From positions 1 to 64,000 of the forward strand of contig JAEZPW010000104.1 of assembly GCA_023441255.1 (NCBI GenBank): a stretch of DNA of 64,000 nucleotides, written 5' to 3'. Of the stretch, positions 34,608-42,711 are shown piece by piece; position 1 is the first letter of the stretch, and the number at the start of each line of letters is the position of its first letter. This stretch comes from Acidobacteriota bacterium. Lineage in GTDB: Bacteria; Acidobacteriota; Terriglobia; Terriglobales; Acidobacteriaceae. Both the position numbers and the translations under genes were made by a program. The notes under the pieces are model-generated. The model ran no database searches. It was given only the letters and a program-made list of their open reading frames with translations, and was not told the origin of the DNA.

Positions 34608-36353
34608 CTACTCGCCCCCACCACTTAGAATGCTTAGTTCTGCGACGCGGCGAAAGATTTCGGCGCGGTCTATCTCACGATATTTTGCCGGCAAGAGGCT
34701 CTTGCTGGTGCATTCCATCACTGCCACCAGTGTCTGCAACTCGATCTCAGTGGGATAGGAAGGCGGTATGAAATCTTCGATCGCAGATTTGACGTCATCC
34801 ACATCAACGGTTGCGTCGTTCTCGAGAGCGCTTTTCATGCGCGCTCGGATCAGTACCGCTTCAATGTCCGCACCGGAGATATTCGTGGCCTTCTCGAGAA
34901 AGAACGTTTCGACTTCCTGAGAGGCGAGTTGGGTGCCGGTCTTTTTCTGCATGGCCCGCAGCAGTGCAAGGCGTTCGTCGGCGGTTTCAGGATAGAAGAG
35001 CGCGATGTGTTCCTCGGCTCGGCCTTGTCGTTTGAGATCCACGGGCAGGAGGTCGGGGCGGCACGTAAGCAGGAACCAGATGACCTTGCCGCGCAGTTCG
35101 GTGTTGCCCATGAATTGCGCGATCTGCGCGAACACGCGGCTGCTGACGCCGCTGTCGCCGGTGCTGGACCGCGTACCGAGCTGTGCATCAGCCTCATCGA
35201 CAACCACGGCGATGGGACTCATGGCCTTCAGCAGGTTCAGTACGCGTTCGAGATTGCCCTCGGTGACACCCTGCCACATGCTGCGAAAATTTTTTAGCAT
35301 CACAGCGGCAATTCCGACATGACCGGCGAAGCAAGTGGTGAGAAAAGTCTTGCCTGTGCCAACGGGGCCGCAGATGACATAGCCCATGGGGAGCACTTCT
35401 GTCTTGCCGGCACGAATGGCGGCGGCGGCATTCTCAAGTTTCTTTTTCGCCTGGTCGTTTCCTGCTACGTAGGAGAGGTCGAACTTGCTCTCGACGAATT
35501 CCAGCAGACCTCCCGCTTCGGCCTCGATCAACTCCTTCTTGCGCTGACGCAGGAACTTGGCAGTCAAAGGCTGAGCATTGTGAACGGCTTCGGAGATGAT
35601 GCTGTGCAGCTGCACCCGTTTTAGGCCGGCGCTCAGCTTGGCAAGAAGTTCCGCATTAACATCGGATGCCGCGGGCAGGGGCGTCGCCGCAAGCTGCGTG
35701 CGCGCGAATTCGAGCCGTTCGGATTCATCGGGGAGCGGGACAGTGATGGAAGCCACGCCGGCGTTCTGAACGAGCCCGAGGTTCAGTTCGCTCTGTTTCT
35801 CCGCAACGAGGCAAATCGTCAGGTCCGAACGCAGAAAGTTGGCGTCTTCGCTCCAGCGCTTCAGGATGACAAGGGAGTTTCGATCCTCGCCGGACATGCT
35901 GCCGACCTCCCCGGCGGGCACGATAGTCTCAGCGAAGTCGATGACCAGCGCAATGCGCTTGCCGTCGGCGAGGCGCAGGCGAATGTAGCTGTCGAGGATG
36001 GTGAGTACGCCGTCAACATTACGCGGAAGCGACTGGGCGTAGGTTGTGCCGTGGAAACTGTCGTAACCGCTGAGGGCACTGCGGAAATCGGTTTGCATGG
36101 CGGGCGTGCCGAACTTCAGGCCGCCGCCGCGGTCGTAGTGAATCACGAGGTCGCGCTGGCCGAAAAGGCTCTGTTCAAGGAAGGCGGGCAGCTGCACAAA
36201 GTCGAGTGCGGAGCCGCGCTTCACCGGCACCAGGTCGCGGACATTGCCGTGCAGCAGAAAGAGCGTGAACGTGCGGGAATAGTACTTTTCGGAGAGTTGC
36301 CGTGCCCATGCAGGCAGTCCTTCGAGCGAGCTTGCTGCCGTGGTCGAGGCCAT
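34608..36353 (-). CDS. AAA+ ATPase, Ycf46/Vps4-like, last gene of PspA operon
   Basis: This 581-residue cytosolic ATPase is probably hexameric. The C-terminal half is a classic AAA module: Walker A GPVGTGKT (329-336), Walker B IAVVVDEAD (381-389), a LLTCRPD sensor-1-like stretch near 430 and NISGADIEAVL near 508, the helical lid typical of the classical AAA clade. The N-terminal half (about 20-230) looks like a degenerate ATPase domain (FLLHGNVRDLVPV, IALVIDFAET) with no P-loop. This layout resembles Ycf46-type proteins. It starts 2 bp after the coiled-coil gene. AAA proteins of this clade remodel protein assemblies, and PspA in the same operon is a plausible client. Confidence 0.88.
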   Translation of the reverse strand: MASTTAASSLEGLPAWARQLSEKYYSRTFTLFLLHGNVRDLVPVKRGSALDFVQLPAFLEQSLFGQRDLVIHYDRGGGLKFGTPAMQTDFRSALSGYDSFHGTTYAQSLPRNVDGVLTILDSYIRLRLADGKRIALVIDFAETIVPAGEVGSMSGEDRNSLVILKRWSEDANFLRSDLTICLVAEKQSELNLGLVQNAGVASITVPLPDESERLEFARTQLAATPLPAASDVNAELLAKLSAGLKRVQLHSIISEAVHNAQPLTAKFLRQRKKELIEAEAGGLLEFVESKFDLSYVAGNDQAKKKLENAAAAIRAGKTEVLPMGYVICGPVGTGKTFLTTCFAGHVGIAAVMLKNFRSMWQGVTEGNLERVLNLLKAMSPIAVVVDEADAQLGTRSSTGDSGVSSRVFAQIAQFMGNTELRGKVIWFLLTCRPDLLPVDLKRQGRAEEHIALFYPETADERLALLRAMQKKTGTQLASQEVETFFLEKATNISGADIEAVLIRARMKSALENDATVDVDDVKSAIEDFIPPSYPTEIELQTLVAVMECTSKSLLPAKYREIDRAEIFRRVAELSILSGGGE

Positions 36354-36355
36354 TT

Positions 36356-37249
36356 TCAGCTCCGGATGCGATTACGATTGCTGGCAGGCGGTTCAGAGGA
36401 AGCCGCGAACGACAGGTCCTGGGCGGTGAACTCCGGCTCAGCCAGCTGGAAAATCGATTCCACTTCCTGCACGGTTTGTTCGGTCTGCTCGACCTCGTGC
36501 ACCAGGCCGCCTAGTTGCTCGCTGACCTGCTGCGGATCGCGCAACGTGACCGACTGGTCGCGGATGAGCTGCAGCACGTCTTCAATGGCGGCGCACTGAG
36601 CGTCTATGACCTTGGCGTTTTCCTGCAGCTTGCCGTACTTCTCTAGGCGTTTGTTCAGGATCTCAATGCGGCGGCGGTTGATGTCCTGCACTTTGGCCGG
36701 TTGCGAATCGAGGTCGGCCTGCAGCTGTTTCAGCTCACGATTGATGAGGGCGGGATCCACGTTCTTGAGCAGGTCACGGTGCAGCTGCGCCGCGCTAAGC
36801 ATGCGCACATACGCCTGCAGCAGTCCGTCAAGGCGGTCCTGCATTTGCCCGATGAACATCTGGGAGGTCGAGGACAGCTGTCGATAATTGAAGCGAATGT
36901 TGTCGCACAGGGACTGCAGTGCCGCGTAGCGCGTGCGCTGCGTGGGAGGGAGCGACTGCAGCACATCGCTCAGTTTCTGCTCCAGTTGCCGCTTCTCTTC
37001 CGCGTACTTGCAGGAGCGGATGAAGCGCTTAAAGCGCGAGCTGTTCGGAATGACACTGAGGTAGATCAGTTCCAAGCCAGCCGCTAGCACCAGCGGCAGC
37101 GCACTCAGCGACACCACCGAAAAGGCGGCTGCGCCTGCGAGGGCAATCCAGTTGTACTGGTGTTTGAGCGCTTCCTTTACATAGTTGATGGAGTCGCCCA
37201 TCTCAGAGGCAGCCGAGTTGATGTCGCGAGGCGTACGATCGTCGGGCAT
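36356..37249 (-). CDS. Membrane hairpin / coiled-coil protein of PspA operon
   Basis: This 297-residue protein has no family that I can name. Residues about 33-66 are hydrophobic (WIALAGAAAFSVVSLSALPLVLAAGLELIYLSV, split) and long enough for a tight two-helix membrane hairpin. The remaining 220 residues are charged, heptad-rich and predicted coiled coil (LKQLQADLDSQPAKVQDINRRR and following), probably cytosolic. Its start overlaps the ABC ATPase stop by one base (TGATG). It may connect the inner membrane to the PspA or AAA+ partners, an inference from operon position only. Confidence 0.8.
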   Translation of the reverse strand: MPDDRTPRDINSAASEMGDSINYVKEALKHQYNWIALAGAAAFSVVSLSALPLVLAAGLELIYLSVIPNSSRFKRFIRSCKYAEEKRQLEQKLSDVLQSLPPTQRTRYAALQSLCDNIRFNYRQLSSTSQMFIGQMQDRLDGLLQAYVRMLSAAQLHRDLLKNVDPALINRELKQLQADLDSQPAKVQDINRRRIEILNKRLEKYGKLQENAKVIDAQCAAIEDVLQLIRDQSVTLRDPQQVSEQLGGLVHEVEQTEQTVQEVESIFQLAEPEFTAQDLSFAASSEPPASNRNRIRS

Positions 37250-38073
37250 CAGACCCCCACCCTAACTTGACCGCGGCCGGGCGCGCGCTTCAGCGAGGCC
37301 AGCACGTGCTGTTGCAGCTCCTGGAATTCCGCCGTCTGACGAATCGCGGGATCACGCGGGCGACCGAACGGCACGGGCAGATCCTCGACTATGGTACCCG
37401 GGCGCGAGCTCAGTATGAAAATGCGGTCGGCAAGATAGATGGCCTCTTCGAGATCGTGGGTAACGAAAAGTACGGTGCTGCTCGCGTCGCCCCACATTTT
37501 AAGCAGAAGGTCTTGCATGTCGGCGCGGGTCTGAGCATCGAGGGCGCCAAAAGGTTCGTCCATGAGGATGACCCCGGGCTTGACCGCCAGAGTGCGGGCG
37601 ATGGCGACACGCTGTTGCATACCGCCGGAGAGCGACGCCGGATACGAATGCTCGAATCCACTCAGGCCGACTGCCTTCACCAGCTTCTCGACGGTCTCGC
37701 GCCGTTCCTCGGCCGGCACACCGTTGATCTTCATGCCATAGGCGATGTTGTCGGCGACGGTCAGCCAAGGAAAGGAAGTGTACTTCTGGAACACCATGCC
37801 CCGGTCTTTTCCCGGGCCCTCGACCCGCTTGCCATTGACCTTCACTTCGCCGGAGGTCGGGAAGTCGAGGCCGGCGATCATGCGAAGGATCGTGGATTTG
37901 CCGCAGCCCGAAGGTCCGAGCAGGACGCGAAACTCGCCGATGTCGCGACCGTCGGAAGCAAACTCGTCCTGCACCTCGAGGTTGATGTCGCGCAGGGCGT
38001 CGATCTTCTCGCCACGCGGACTGAGGAAGGTGCGTCCTACGTCACGAAGGCTGATCTTGATCTTATCCGCCAT
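37249..38073 (-). CDS. ABC transporter ATP-binding protein (nitrate/sulfonate/taurine type)
   Basis: This 274-residue ATPase subunit has Walker [10 protein letters not shown] (53-61), the signature LSGGMQQR (148-155), Walker [13 protein letters not shown] (168-179) and the switch His in THDLEEA. Sequence style matches the SsuB/TauB/NrtD importer family. ATG 38073 is chosen because [16 protein letters not shown] is the conserved start. It overlaps the end of the permease gene by 11 bp. Together with the next two genes it forms one importer. Confidence 0.93.
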   Translation of the reverse strand: MADKIKISLRDVGRTFLSPRGEKIDALRDINLEVQDEFASDGRDIGEFRVLLGPSGCGKSTILRMIAGLDFPTSGEVKVNGKRVEGPGKDRGMVFQKYTSFPWLTVADNIAYGMKINGVPAEERRETVEKLVKAVGLSGFEHSYPASLSGGMQQRVAIARTLAVKPGVILMDEPFGALDAQTRADMQDLLLKMWGDASSTVLFVTHDLEEAIYLADRIFILSSRPGTIVEDLPVPFGRPRDPAIRQTAEFQELQQHVLASLKRAPGRGQVRVGV

Positions 38074-38914
38074 GAGCCACCCCCGCCTTCGCCGCGGCCT
38101 TCGCCGGTTCACTTGTGACGCTCGGGGCTGCGCCCGATGCGCGGTTGGAGAACAAATACTTTTCGAGGGCCGTCAGCAGGAAGCGGAACAGGAAAGCCGC
38201 GATGCCGATGGCGATGATGCCGGCGTAAACGCGTTCGAAGTCGAGTACCTTGCGGGCCGCTTCCACCATGTAACCGACACCCTTGCGCGCGTTGACCATC
38301 TCGGCCAGGATCACGTAGGTCCAGCCGATGTCGTAAAGGATGCGGAACGAACCGAAGATCGCGGGGAACGAACCGCGGAAAAGCAGCCAGATCGCGTGCC
38401 GCTTCTTTGCGCCCAGCGTGTAGGCGGTCTCAAGCAGGCTGTCGTCGACCTTGTTCACTTCTTCCACCACGAGCGCGAGCAGGTAGAAGAACATGCCGAA
38501 CCAGAGGAATGCCACTTTCATTCGCTCTTCCATGCCGAAGAGAGCAATGAATGCGGGTAGAAACGCGGTGATGGGCATCGCACGCATGGGAGCGGCGATG
38601 GGATTTACCAGGTGGTTCAACCAGCGAAAGCTGCCCATCAACACGCCGAGCGGGATGGCAATGAGGGCGCACCAGAAGAACGCCTGGCCGATACGCCACC
38701 AGCTCTGCAGCACGTTGCCGAGTAGGTCGTATTCGCGCCACAGGCGCACCATGGCGTGAAGTACGCCGTCAGGTTTGGGCAAGGTGAAAGGAGGCAGGAT
38801 ATCCCAGTGAGTGAGACCGAACCATGCCGCCACGATGAAGATCCAGGTGGCGAAGCCCAGCGCGACACGCACGCGGGGCTCCACCTCTTTTCTGATCGCA
38901 AACAATTTGGACAT
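38063..38914 (-). CDS. ABC transporter permease (nitrate/sulfonate/taurine type)
   Basis: This is an integral membrane subunit of about 283 residues with six hydrophobic segments. The cytoplasmic EAA-type coupling loop reads ETAYTLGAKKRHAIWLLFRG. It belongs to the BPD_transp_1 family of SsuC/TauC permeases. ATG 38914 has a purine-rich GAGTGGG upstream; a GTG at 38923, directly after the preceding TGA, is an alternative. The C-terminal tail is Ala-rich and may be disordered. Confidence 0.93.
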   Translation of the reverse strand: MSKLFAIRKEVEPRVRVALGFATWIFIVAAWFGLTHWDILPPFTLPKPDGVLHAMVRLWREYDLLGNVLQSWWRIGQAFFWCALIAIPLGVLMGSFRWLNHLVNPIAAPMRAMPITAFLPAFIALFGMEERMKVAFLWFGMFFYLLALVVEEVNKVDDSLLETAYTLGAKKRHAIWLLFRGSFPAIFGSFRILYDIGWTYVILAEMVNARKGVGYMVEAARKVLDFERVYAGIIAIGIAAFLFRFLLTALEKYLFSNRASGAAPSVTSEPAKAAAKAGVAHGG

Positions 38915-38923
38915 TTGGCCCAC

Positions 38924-40489
38924 TCACATCGTCGGGTTCGGATAGACCTTGATATCCGTACGGCGGTTCTTCTCCCGTCCGTCCGGCGTGTCGTTGTTGG
39001 CTAACGGCCTGTCGGGACCGTTGCCCAAGGCGCGCATACGCTGCGGCGGGAAACCATACTTCTGCATCAGGTAGCGCCTGACGGCTTCCGCGCGCCGCTT
39101 TGAGAGTTCCTGGTTGTAGATACGCGCCCCGGTCGAATCGGTGTTACCTTCGATGTCCACGACGGTGTTTTCGTACGCCCGCATCATGCCGCCGATTTCA
39201 TCCACGATGGCACGAGAATCGAGGCTCATGTCGGCGGAGTTCGAATCGAAGTAAATCGACCTATGCTGGGTTGCAATGGGCGCTGCGCCCTTGGCGGGAG
39301 CCTTGTACTCGATCGCAGGCTCGCTGCTGGCCACCGAGAACTGGCCCTGAAGATGATCGATGAAGCGACGGTCAGCAGTCATTTCGGGATCGTAGGTCTT
39401 CTTGATCAAGCGATCTTCGCGGTACATCTCCTGAGCCATCTTGAAGACGTTGTTGTAGTCCGAGTCCTGGCCTGACTTGCCGAAGAACGCGGCGTTATCC
39501 GCGTAGTCGGCCAGGCGCACGCCCTCCAGCATGGTCTTCGCGAGGTCGGAGGGGATGTTGAAGTCTTTGATGGTGCCGATGAGATTGTAGGCGCGAGAGG
39601 GTTCACTCTTGATAAATTCCACGCCCTGCAACCAGCCCTGCATAAACTTCACCAGCGTCTGCGGATGCTGGGCGGCGAACTTGTCGCTGACCACGAGAAT
39701 GTCGGCGATGAGGCGGTTCGCCACGCGAGTGTCGTAGATCTTCTTTGCGCCCGGGCGCTTCGCCACAGCGTCGCTCATATCCGGGTCCCAGGCCACGGCG
39801 GCATCCACTTTCTGCTGGGCGAACAGGGTTGCCGGCTCGATTCCGTCCTTCGTGTGAACGGCCTTAGCGAAGATTTCGTTGCGCTGCTCGGTGCTGAGAC
39901 CGGACTGTTTCAAACCGTTCCAGAGCAGGAAATGCGAAGGCGTGTAGGGAGCAAACGCGACGGTCTTGCCTGCGAGGTCCTCGATGCTGTTAATGCCCTG
40001 CTTGCCGATGACGCCGTCGGCACCGCGCGACCAGTCAACCATCATGAAGGCGTGGGCATTGAAGCCCTTGTCGCGGAGCTGGGCATAGTCCTTGGCCCAC
40101 ACGTCGGCCGTGGTGAGCATAACGTCAACGTTGTCGGTCGCCAGCGCCGCTGCGCCTTCCGTCCAGTCATCGATGATCTTGAACGAGACGTTGAGTCCCT
40201 TCTGGTCGAAGATGGATCCCTGGGCCGTTTCAAGTCCGCCATTTGCAACGAGGCCGCCGACGCATCCCACCCAGATGTTTACGCGGACGCGGATGGGCAC
40301 TGCCTGTTCGGTGGAACTGGCGGGCAGCACCAGCGGCTTCGAGGTGTCCAACGGTTCAGCGGAGGCCGTCTTGGACTTCGTGAACGACGACAGATCAAAC
40401 ACGCCGTATTTGTACAGGGCATAGCCGACCAGGCCGAGCCCAATTAGGAAGATGAGAATCCAACCACCCTTTTGAATGCGCACGGCCAT
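38924..40489 (-). CDS. Membrane-anchored ABC substrate-binding protein fused to OmpA peptidoglycan-binding domain
   Basis: This 521-residue periplasmic protein has an uncleaved-looking N-terminal helix (residues 9-26, GWILIFLIGLGLVGYALY). Residues about 65-370 form an SsuA/TauA/NMT1-type binding protein (IWVGCVGGLVANGGL, GKTVAFAPYTPSHFLLWNGL, DAAVAWDPDMSDAV). Residues about 395-520 form an OmpA-C domain with the meso-diaminopimelate-binding pattern (NTDSTGA, ELSKRRAEAVRRYL). The fusion would pin the ligand-binding domain between the inner membrane and peptidoglycan. The ligand is unknown. It ends next to the permease start and begins 8 bp after pspA. Confidence 0.93.
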   Translation of the reverse strand: MAVRIQKGGWILIFLIGLGLVGYALYKYGVFDLSSFTKSKTASAEPLDTSKPLVLPASSTEQAVPIRVRVNIWVGCVGGLVANGGLETAQGSIFDQKGLNVSFKIIDDWTEGAAALATDNVDVMLTTADVWAKDYAQLRDKGFNAHAFMMVDWSRGADGVIGKQGINSIEDLAGKTVAFAPYTPSHFLLWNGLKQSGLSTEQRNEIFAKAVHTKDGIEPATLFAQQKVDAAVAWDPDMSDAVAKRPGAKKIYDTRVANRLIADILVVSDKFAAQHPQTLVKFMQGWLQGVEFIKSEPSRAYNLIGTIKDFNIPSDLAKTMLEGVRLADYADNAAFFGKSGQDSDYNNVFKMAQEMYREDRLIKKTYDPEMTADRRFIDHLQGQFSVASSEPAIEYKAPAKGAAPIATQHRSIYFDSNSADMSLDSRAIVDEIGGMMRAYENTVVDIEGNTDSTGARIYNQELSKRRAEAVRRYLMQKYGFPPQRMRALGNGPDRPLANNDTPDGREKNRRTDIKVYPNPTM

Positions 40490-40497
40490 AAGTCACC

Positions 40498-41235
40498 TCA
40501 AGCAGTAGTCTTGTTGATTTGCTTTTCACCGATCGTCTTTTCCGGCGCGGCTGCGGGCTGGGCTTCCGGTGTAATCAGGCCCATTTCCATCTTGAACTGC
40601 TTAACCAGTTCGTTCGACCGGATCTTTTCGGCTTCTTCCTCGATCTTGAACTTCTGCTGGTCCACGTTGCCGAGGGCCATCTCCATGCGAGCTTCGTTGA
40701 CGGCGGTCGTTTCTTCGATCTTGCGGACCATCTCGTCGTGAGTCTGGCTAATACCGGCGACTTCGAACTGCTCCATGGCGTCGGCAACTTTCTTCTGCCA
40801 CTGGGAGCGGCGGTAATCGCGGATGGCATTCAGTGCTTCGTGCGTCTTGCGGTCCTTTTCGCGCAGGAACGCCTGCTTGACGGCGAGCGCCTTGTCGAAG
40901 GCGGCGCGTGCGGTGGTCAACTGCCCCTGCGTGCGGGCGAGCGCGCTCCGGGTCTGTTCCAATTGCAGGGCGAAGCTGCCGGCGATGTCATCACGCTGTG
41001 CCTGGATGGCGGCCTTCACCTTGGCGGTGAGGTCGTTCATTTCGCCTTGATACTTCGCTTCTTCCTTCTCGAGGAGCGTGACGTTCGCCTTGACCATGGC
41101 GATGCTCTCGTTCATCCGCGGAACCTGGTCGTTCATGTCGCGGATGTTCTGCTCCAGAATGATCTCCGGGTCCTCAGCCATGGAGATGAAGAATCCGAAA
41201 AACGAACGGACCATGCGCGTTAAGCGTCTCCACAT
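40498..41235 (-). CDS. pspA: PspA/IM30 family envelope-stress protein
   Basis: This 245-residue member of the PspA/Vipp1 family, established as bacterial ESCRT-III homologues, polymerises on stressed inner membranes. The N-terminal amphipathic helix is MWRRLTRMVRSFFGFF. The long coiled-coil core follows (MAEDPEIILEQNIRDMNDQVPRM ... QWQKKVADAMEQFEVAG). The C-terminal 25 residues (ITPEAQPAAAPEKT) are an extra disordered tail. No pspF or sigma-54 promoter is visible. It sits between the uncharacterised first gene and the binding-protein fusion gene, with 8-10 bp gaps on each side. Confidence 0.95.
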   Translation of the reverse strand: MWRRLTRMVRSFFGFFISMAEDPEIILEQNIRDMNDQVPRMNESIAMVKANVTLLEKEEAKYQGEMNDLTAKVKAAIQAQRDDIAGSFALQLEQTRSALARTQGQLTTARAAFDKALAVKQAFLREKDRKTHEALNAIRDYRRSQWQKKVADAMEQFEVAGISQTHDEMVRKIEETTAVNEARMEMALGNVDQQKFKIEEEAEKIRSNELVKQFKMEMGLITPEAQPAAAPEKTIGEKQINKTTA

Positions 41236-41245
41236 CGCGTCCTCC

Positions 41246-41950
41246 TTATTTGGTTGAGCTGCTGCCGGCTTTGGTCGCCGGGGTTGCTGGAGCCGCAGTC
41301 TGGCTCGTGGTTATCGGGTTCTCCGTGACGAAGTAGGAGACGGCATCGGCAATCTTCTGTTCTTCCTGCTGCTTGTTCAGGCGCCAGCCATAGAGGCGTT
41401 CTTTTTCGCGCGCGACGGCGTCGTTGTTGGCGTCCATCTTCGCTTTCTGCTGGGCCACGTAGCGGTCAATGTCAGCCTGTATGCCGGCATTCTCCTTGAG
41501 CTTGCCTTCCTGCAACTGCTCGAAGGCCTTTTGCTGTACACGTTCGTAGGTATCAAGCGCCCGGTCGCGCAGGACGGCATCCTGGATGATGTCTTCGACT
41601 TTCACGCCCGCCGCATCGAGAGCCAGCAAGACGGAGCTGCGCTTCACATCGGCGGGCAGGTTGCGGATGCGTTCGCTCTGCAACATATCGGCGATCTTGT
41701 AGATGGTGTAGCCGTGGGCCGGAGTCTGTATTTCAGCGGCGCGATAGATCTCTTCGAAGGACGTCGGGTTCTTGACTGCGGAGGTGAACTGCGGCTGCTG
41801 CGGAAGCTTTGCCGCAATTTCCGCGACCGTCTGGGCGGCTGTGCGGCTGGCGCTCGTCTCAGGGGCAGCATTTGGCCCCGGCGAGACGCCTTCCGGACTA
41901 GACCCCTCATTCTCGACCGACACGAACAGCTCATACCACTTCTTGGTCAC
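41246..41950 (-). CDS. Uncharacterised first protein of PspA operon
   Basis: This 234-residue soluble protein is unknown to me. Residues 1-11 (VTKKWYELFVS) precede a Pro/Ser/Ala-rich linker (about 14-50). A globular helical region follows (FEEIYRAAEIQTPAHGYTIYKIADMLQSERIRNLPADVKRSSVLLALDAAGV, split), then a long charged helix (about 130-205), then NPITT and a flexible tail. GTG 41950 is chosen because AGGAGG lies four bases away; ATG 41971 would put the ribosome-binding site inside the gene. The GYTIYKIADMLQSERIRNLP segment looks like the most constrained part and could be an adaptor for PspA. Confidence 0.8.
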   Translation of the reverse strand: MTKKWYELFVSVENEGSSPEGVSPGPNAAPETSASRTAAQTVAEIAAKLPQQPQFTSAVKNPTSFEEIYRAAEIQTPAHGYTIYKIADMLQSERIRNLPADVKRSSVLLALDAAGVKVEDIIQDAVLRDRALDTYERVQQKAFEQLQEGKLKENAGIQADIDRYVAQQKAKMDANNDAVAREKERLYGWRLNKQQEEQKIADAVSYFVTENPITTSQTAAPATPATKAGSSSTK

Positions 41951-42711
41951 ACGACCTCCTGCGGCTGACATGCGGTTCCGGTGCAGAAAAGTTCCTGCAA
42001 AGGGCGGAAACTTACCTGGAAACGGGATCGGCGGCGCACGTCAGGAGCTATTTATGGCATCCGCGAAATTGTGAGCCGCTGGCTCGTTAACGTCAAGGGC
42101 TGATGTTTGTCACCAGCTAGCGGAGCGAAGACTGCCTCCAAGCAAAGCGAGTACCCACGCCCTGAACCCACCATCGGGAGCGGGGTACGCACAACCTGCT
42201 ATTTGGCACGTGGAAGCAGCAAGCCTGAAGTAATTTTGGGGGCAAAGTAAGCCATTCAGGCAGGGAAAGACGTCGGAGAACACAGGAAATCGCGGCAACT
42301 GGAGGGTTTGACAGCGCAATCGGGAACGAACCGGTTTGAAGATTGAGAACCGCTGGCGCAACGCATTCCCTTTCAATAACTTGCGTTTCAGGGGCAAGCC
42401 GCAACGGTGGTGGTCGAAACTCAGATGGCAGTTTCACGATGTGGTTCAGGGGGTTGCGCGGCGTTGGCCCTCTCCTCCGCGGATCTCCGCAGCTGTCTTA
42501 TGTTGCTGCGGGTTGCTATCGAATAAGCGGGCAAGTATTTCCAAGCTGACTCTCGTTGCTCGCGACACGATATAGGGTCGCGTCAAGTTGCGCCTCCTCG
42601 CGACCACGACAACTTGCCGCCTGAGGTTGGGCATCCAGCCTACATACATGACCAGCCTAACGGGCCACGACCGCTCGTCAAATGCGGTGTAGTAGGAGGA
42701 GCAAGCCTCGG
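41951..42711. other. Divergent control region between PspA operon and PQQ dehydrogenase
   Basis: No gene is supported in this 760-bp stretch. AGGAGG for the leftward operon is at 41954-41959. CAAGTTG (42594-42600) and CAACTTG (42610-42616) form an inverted repeat, possibly an operator. AGGAGGAGC at 42692-42700 is the ribosome-binding site of the dehydrogenase. Both flanking genes read away from here, so their promoters should lie inside. Confidence 0.5.
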
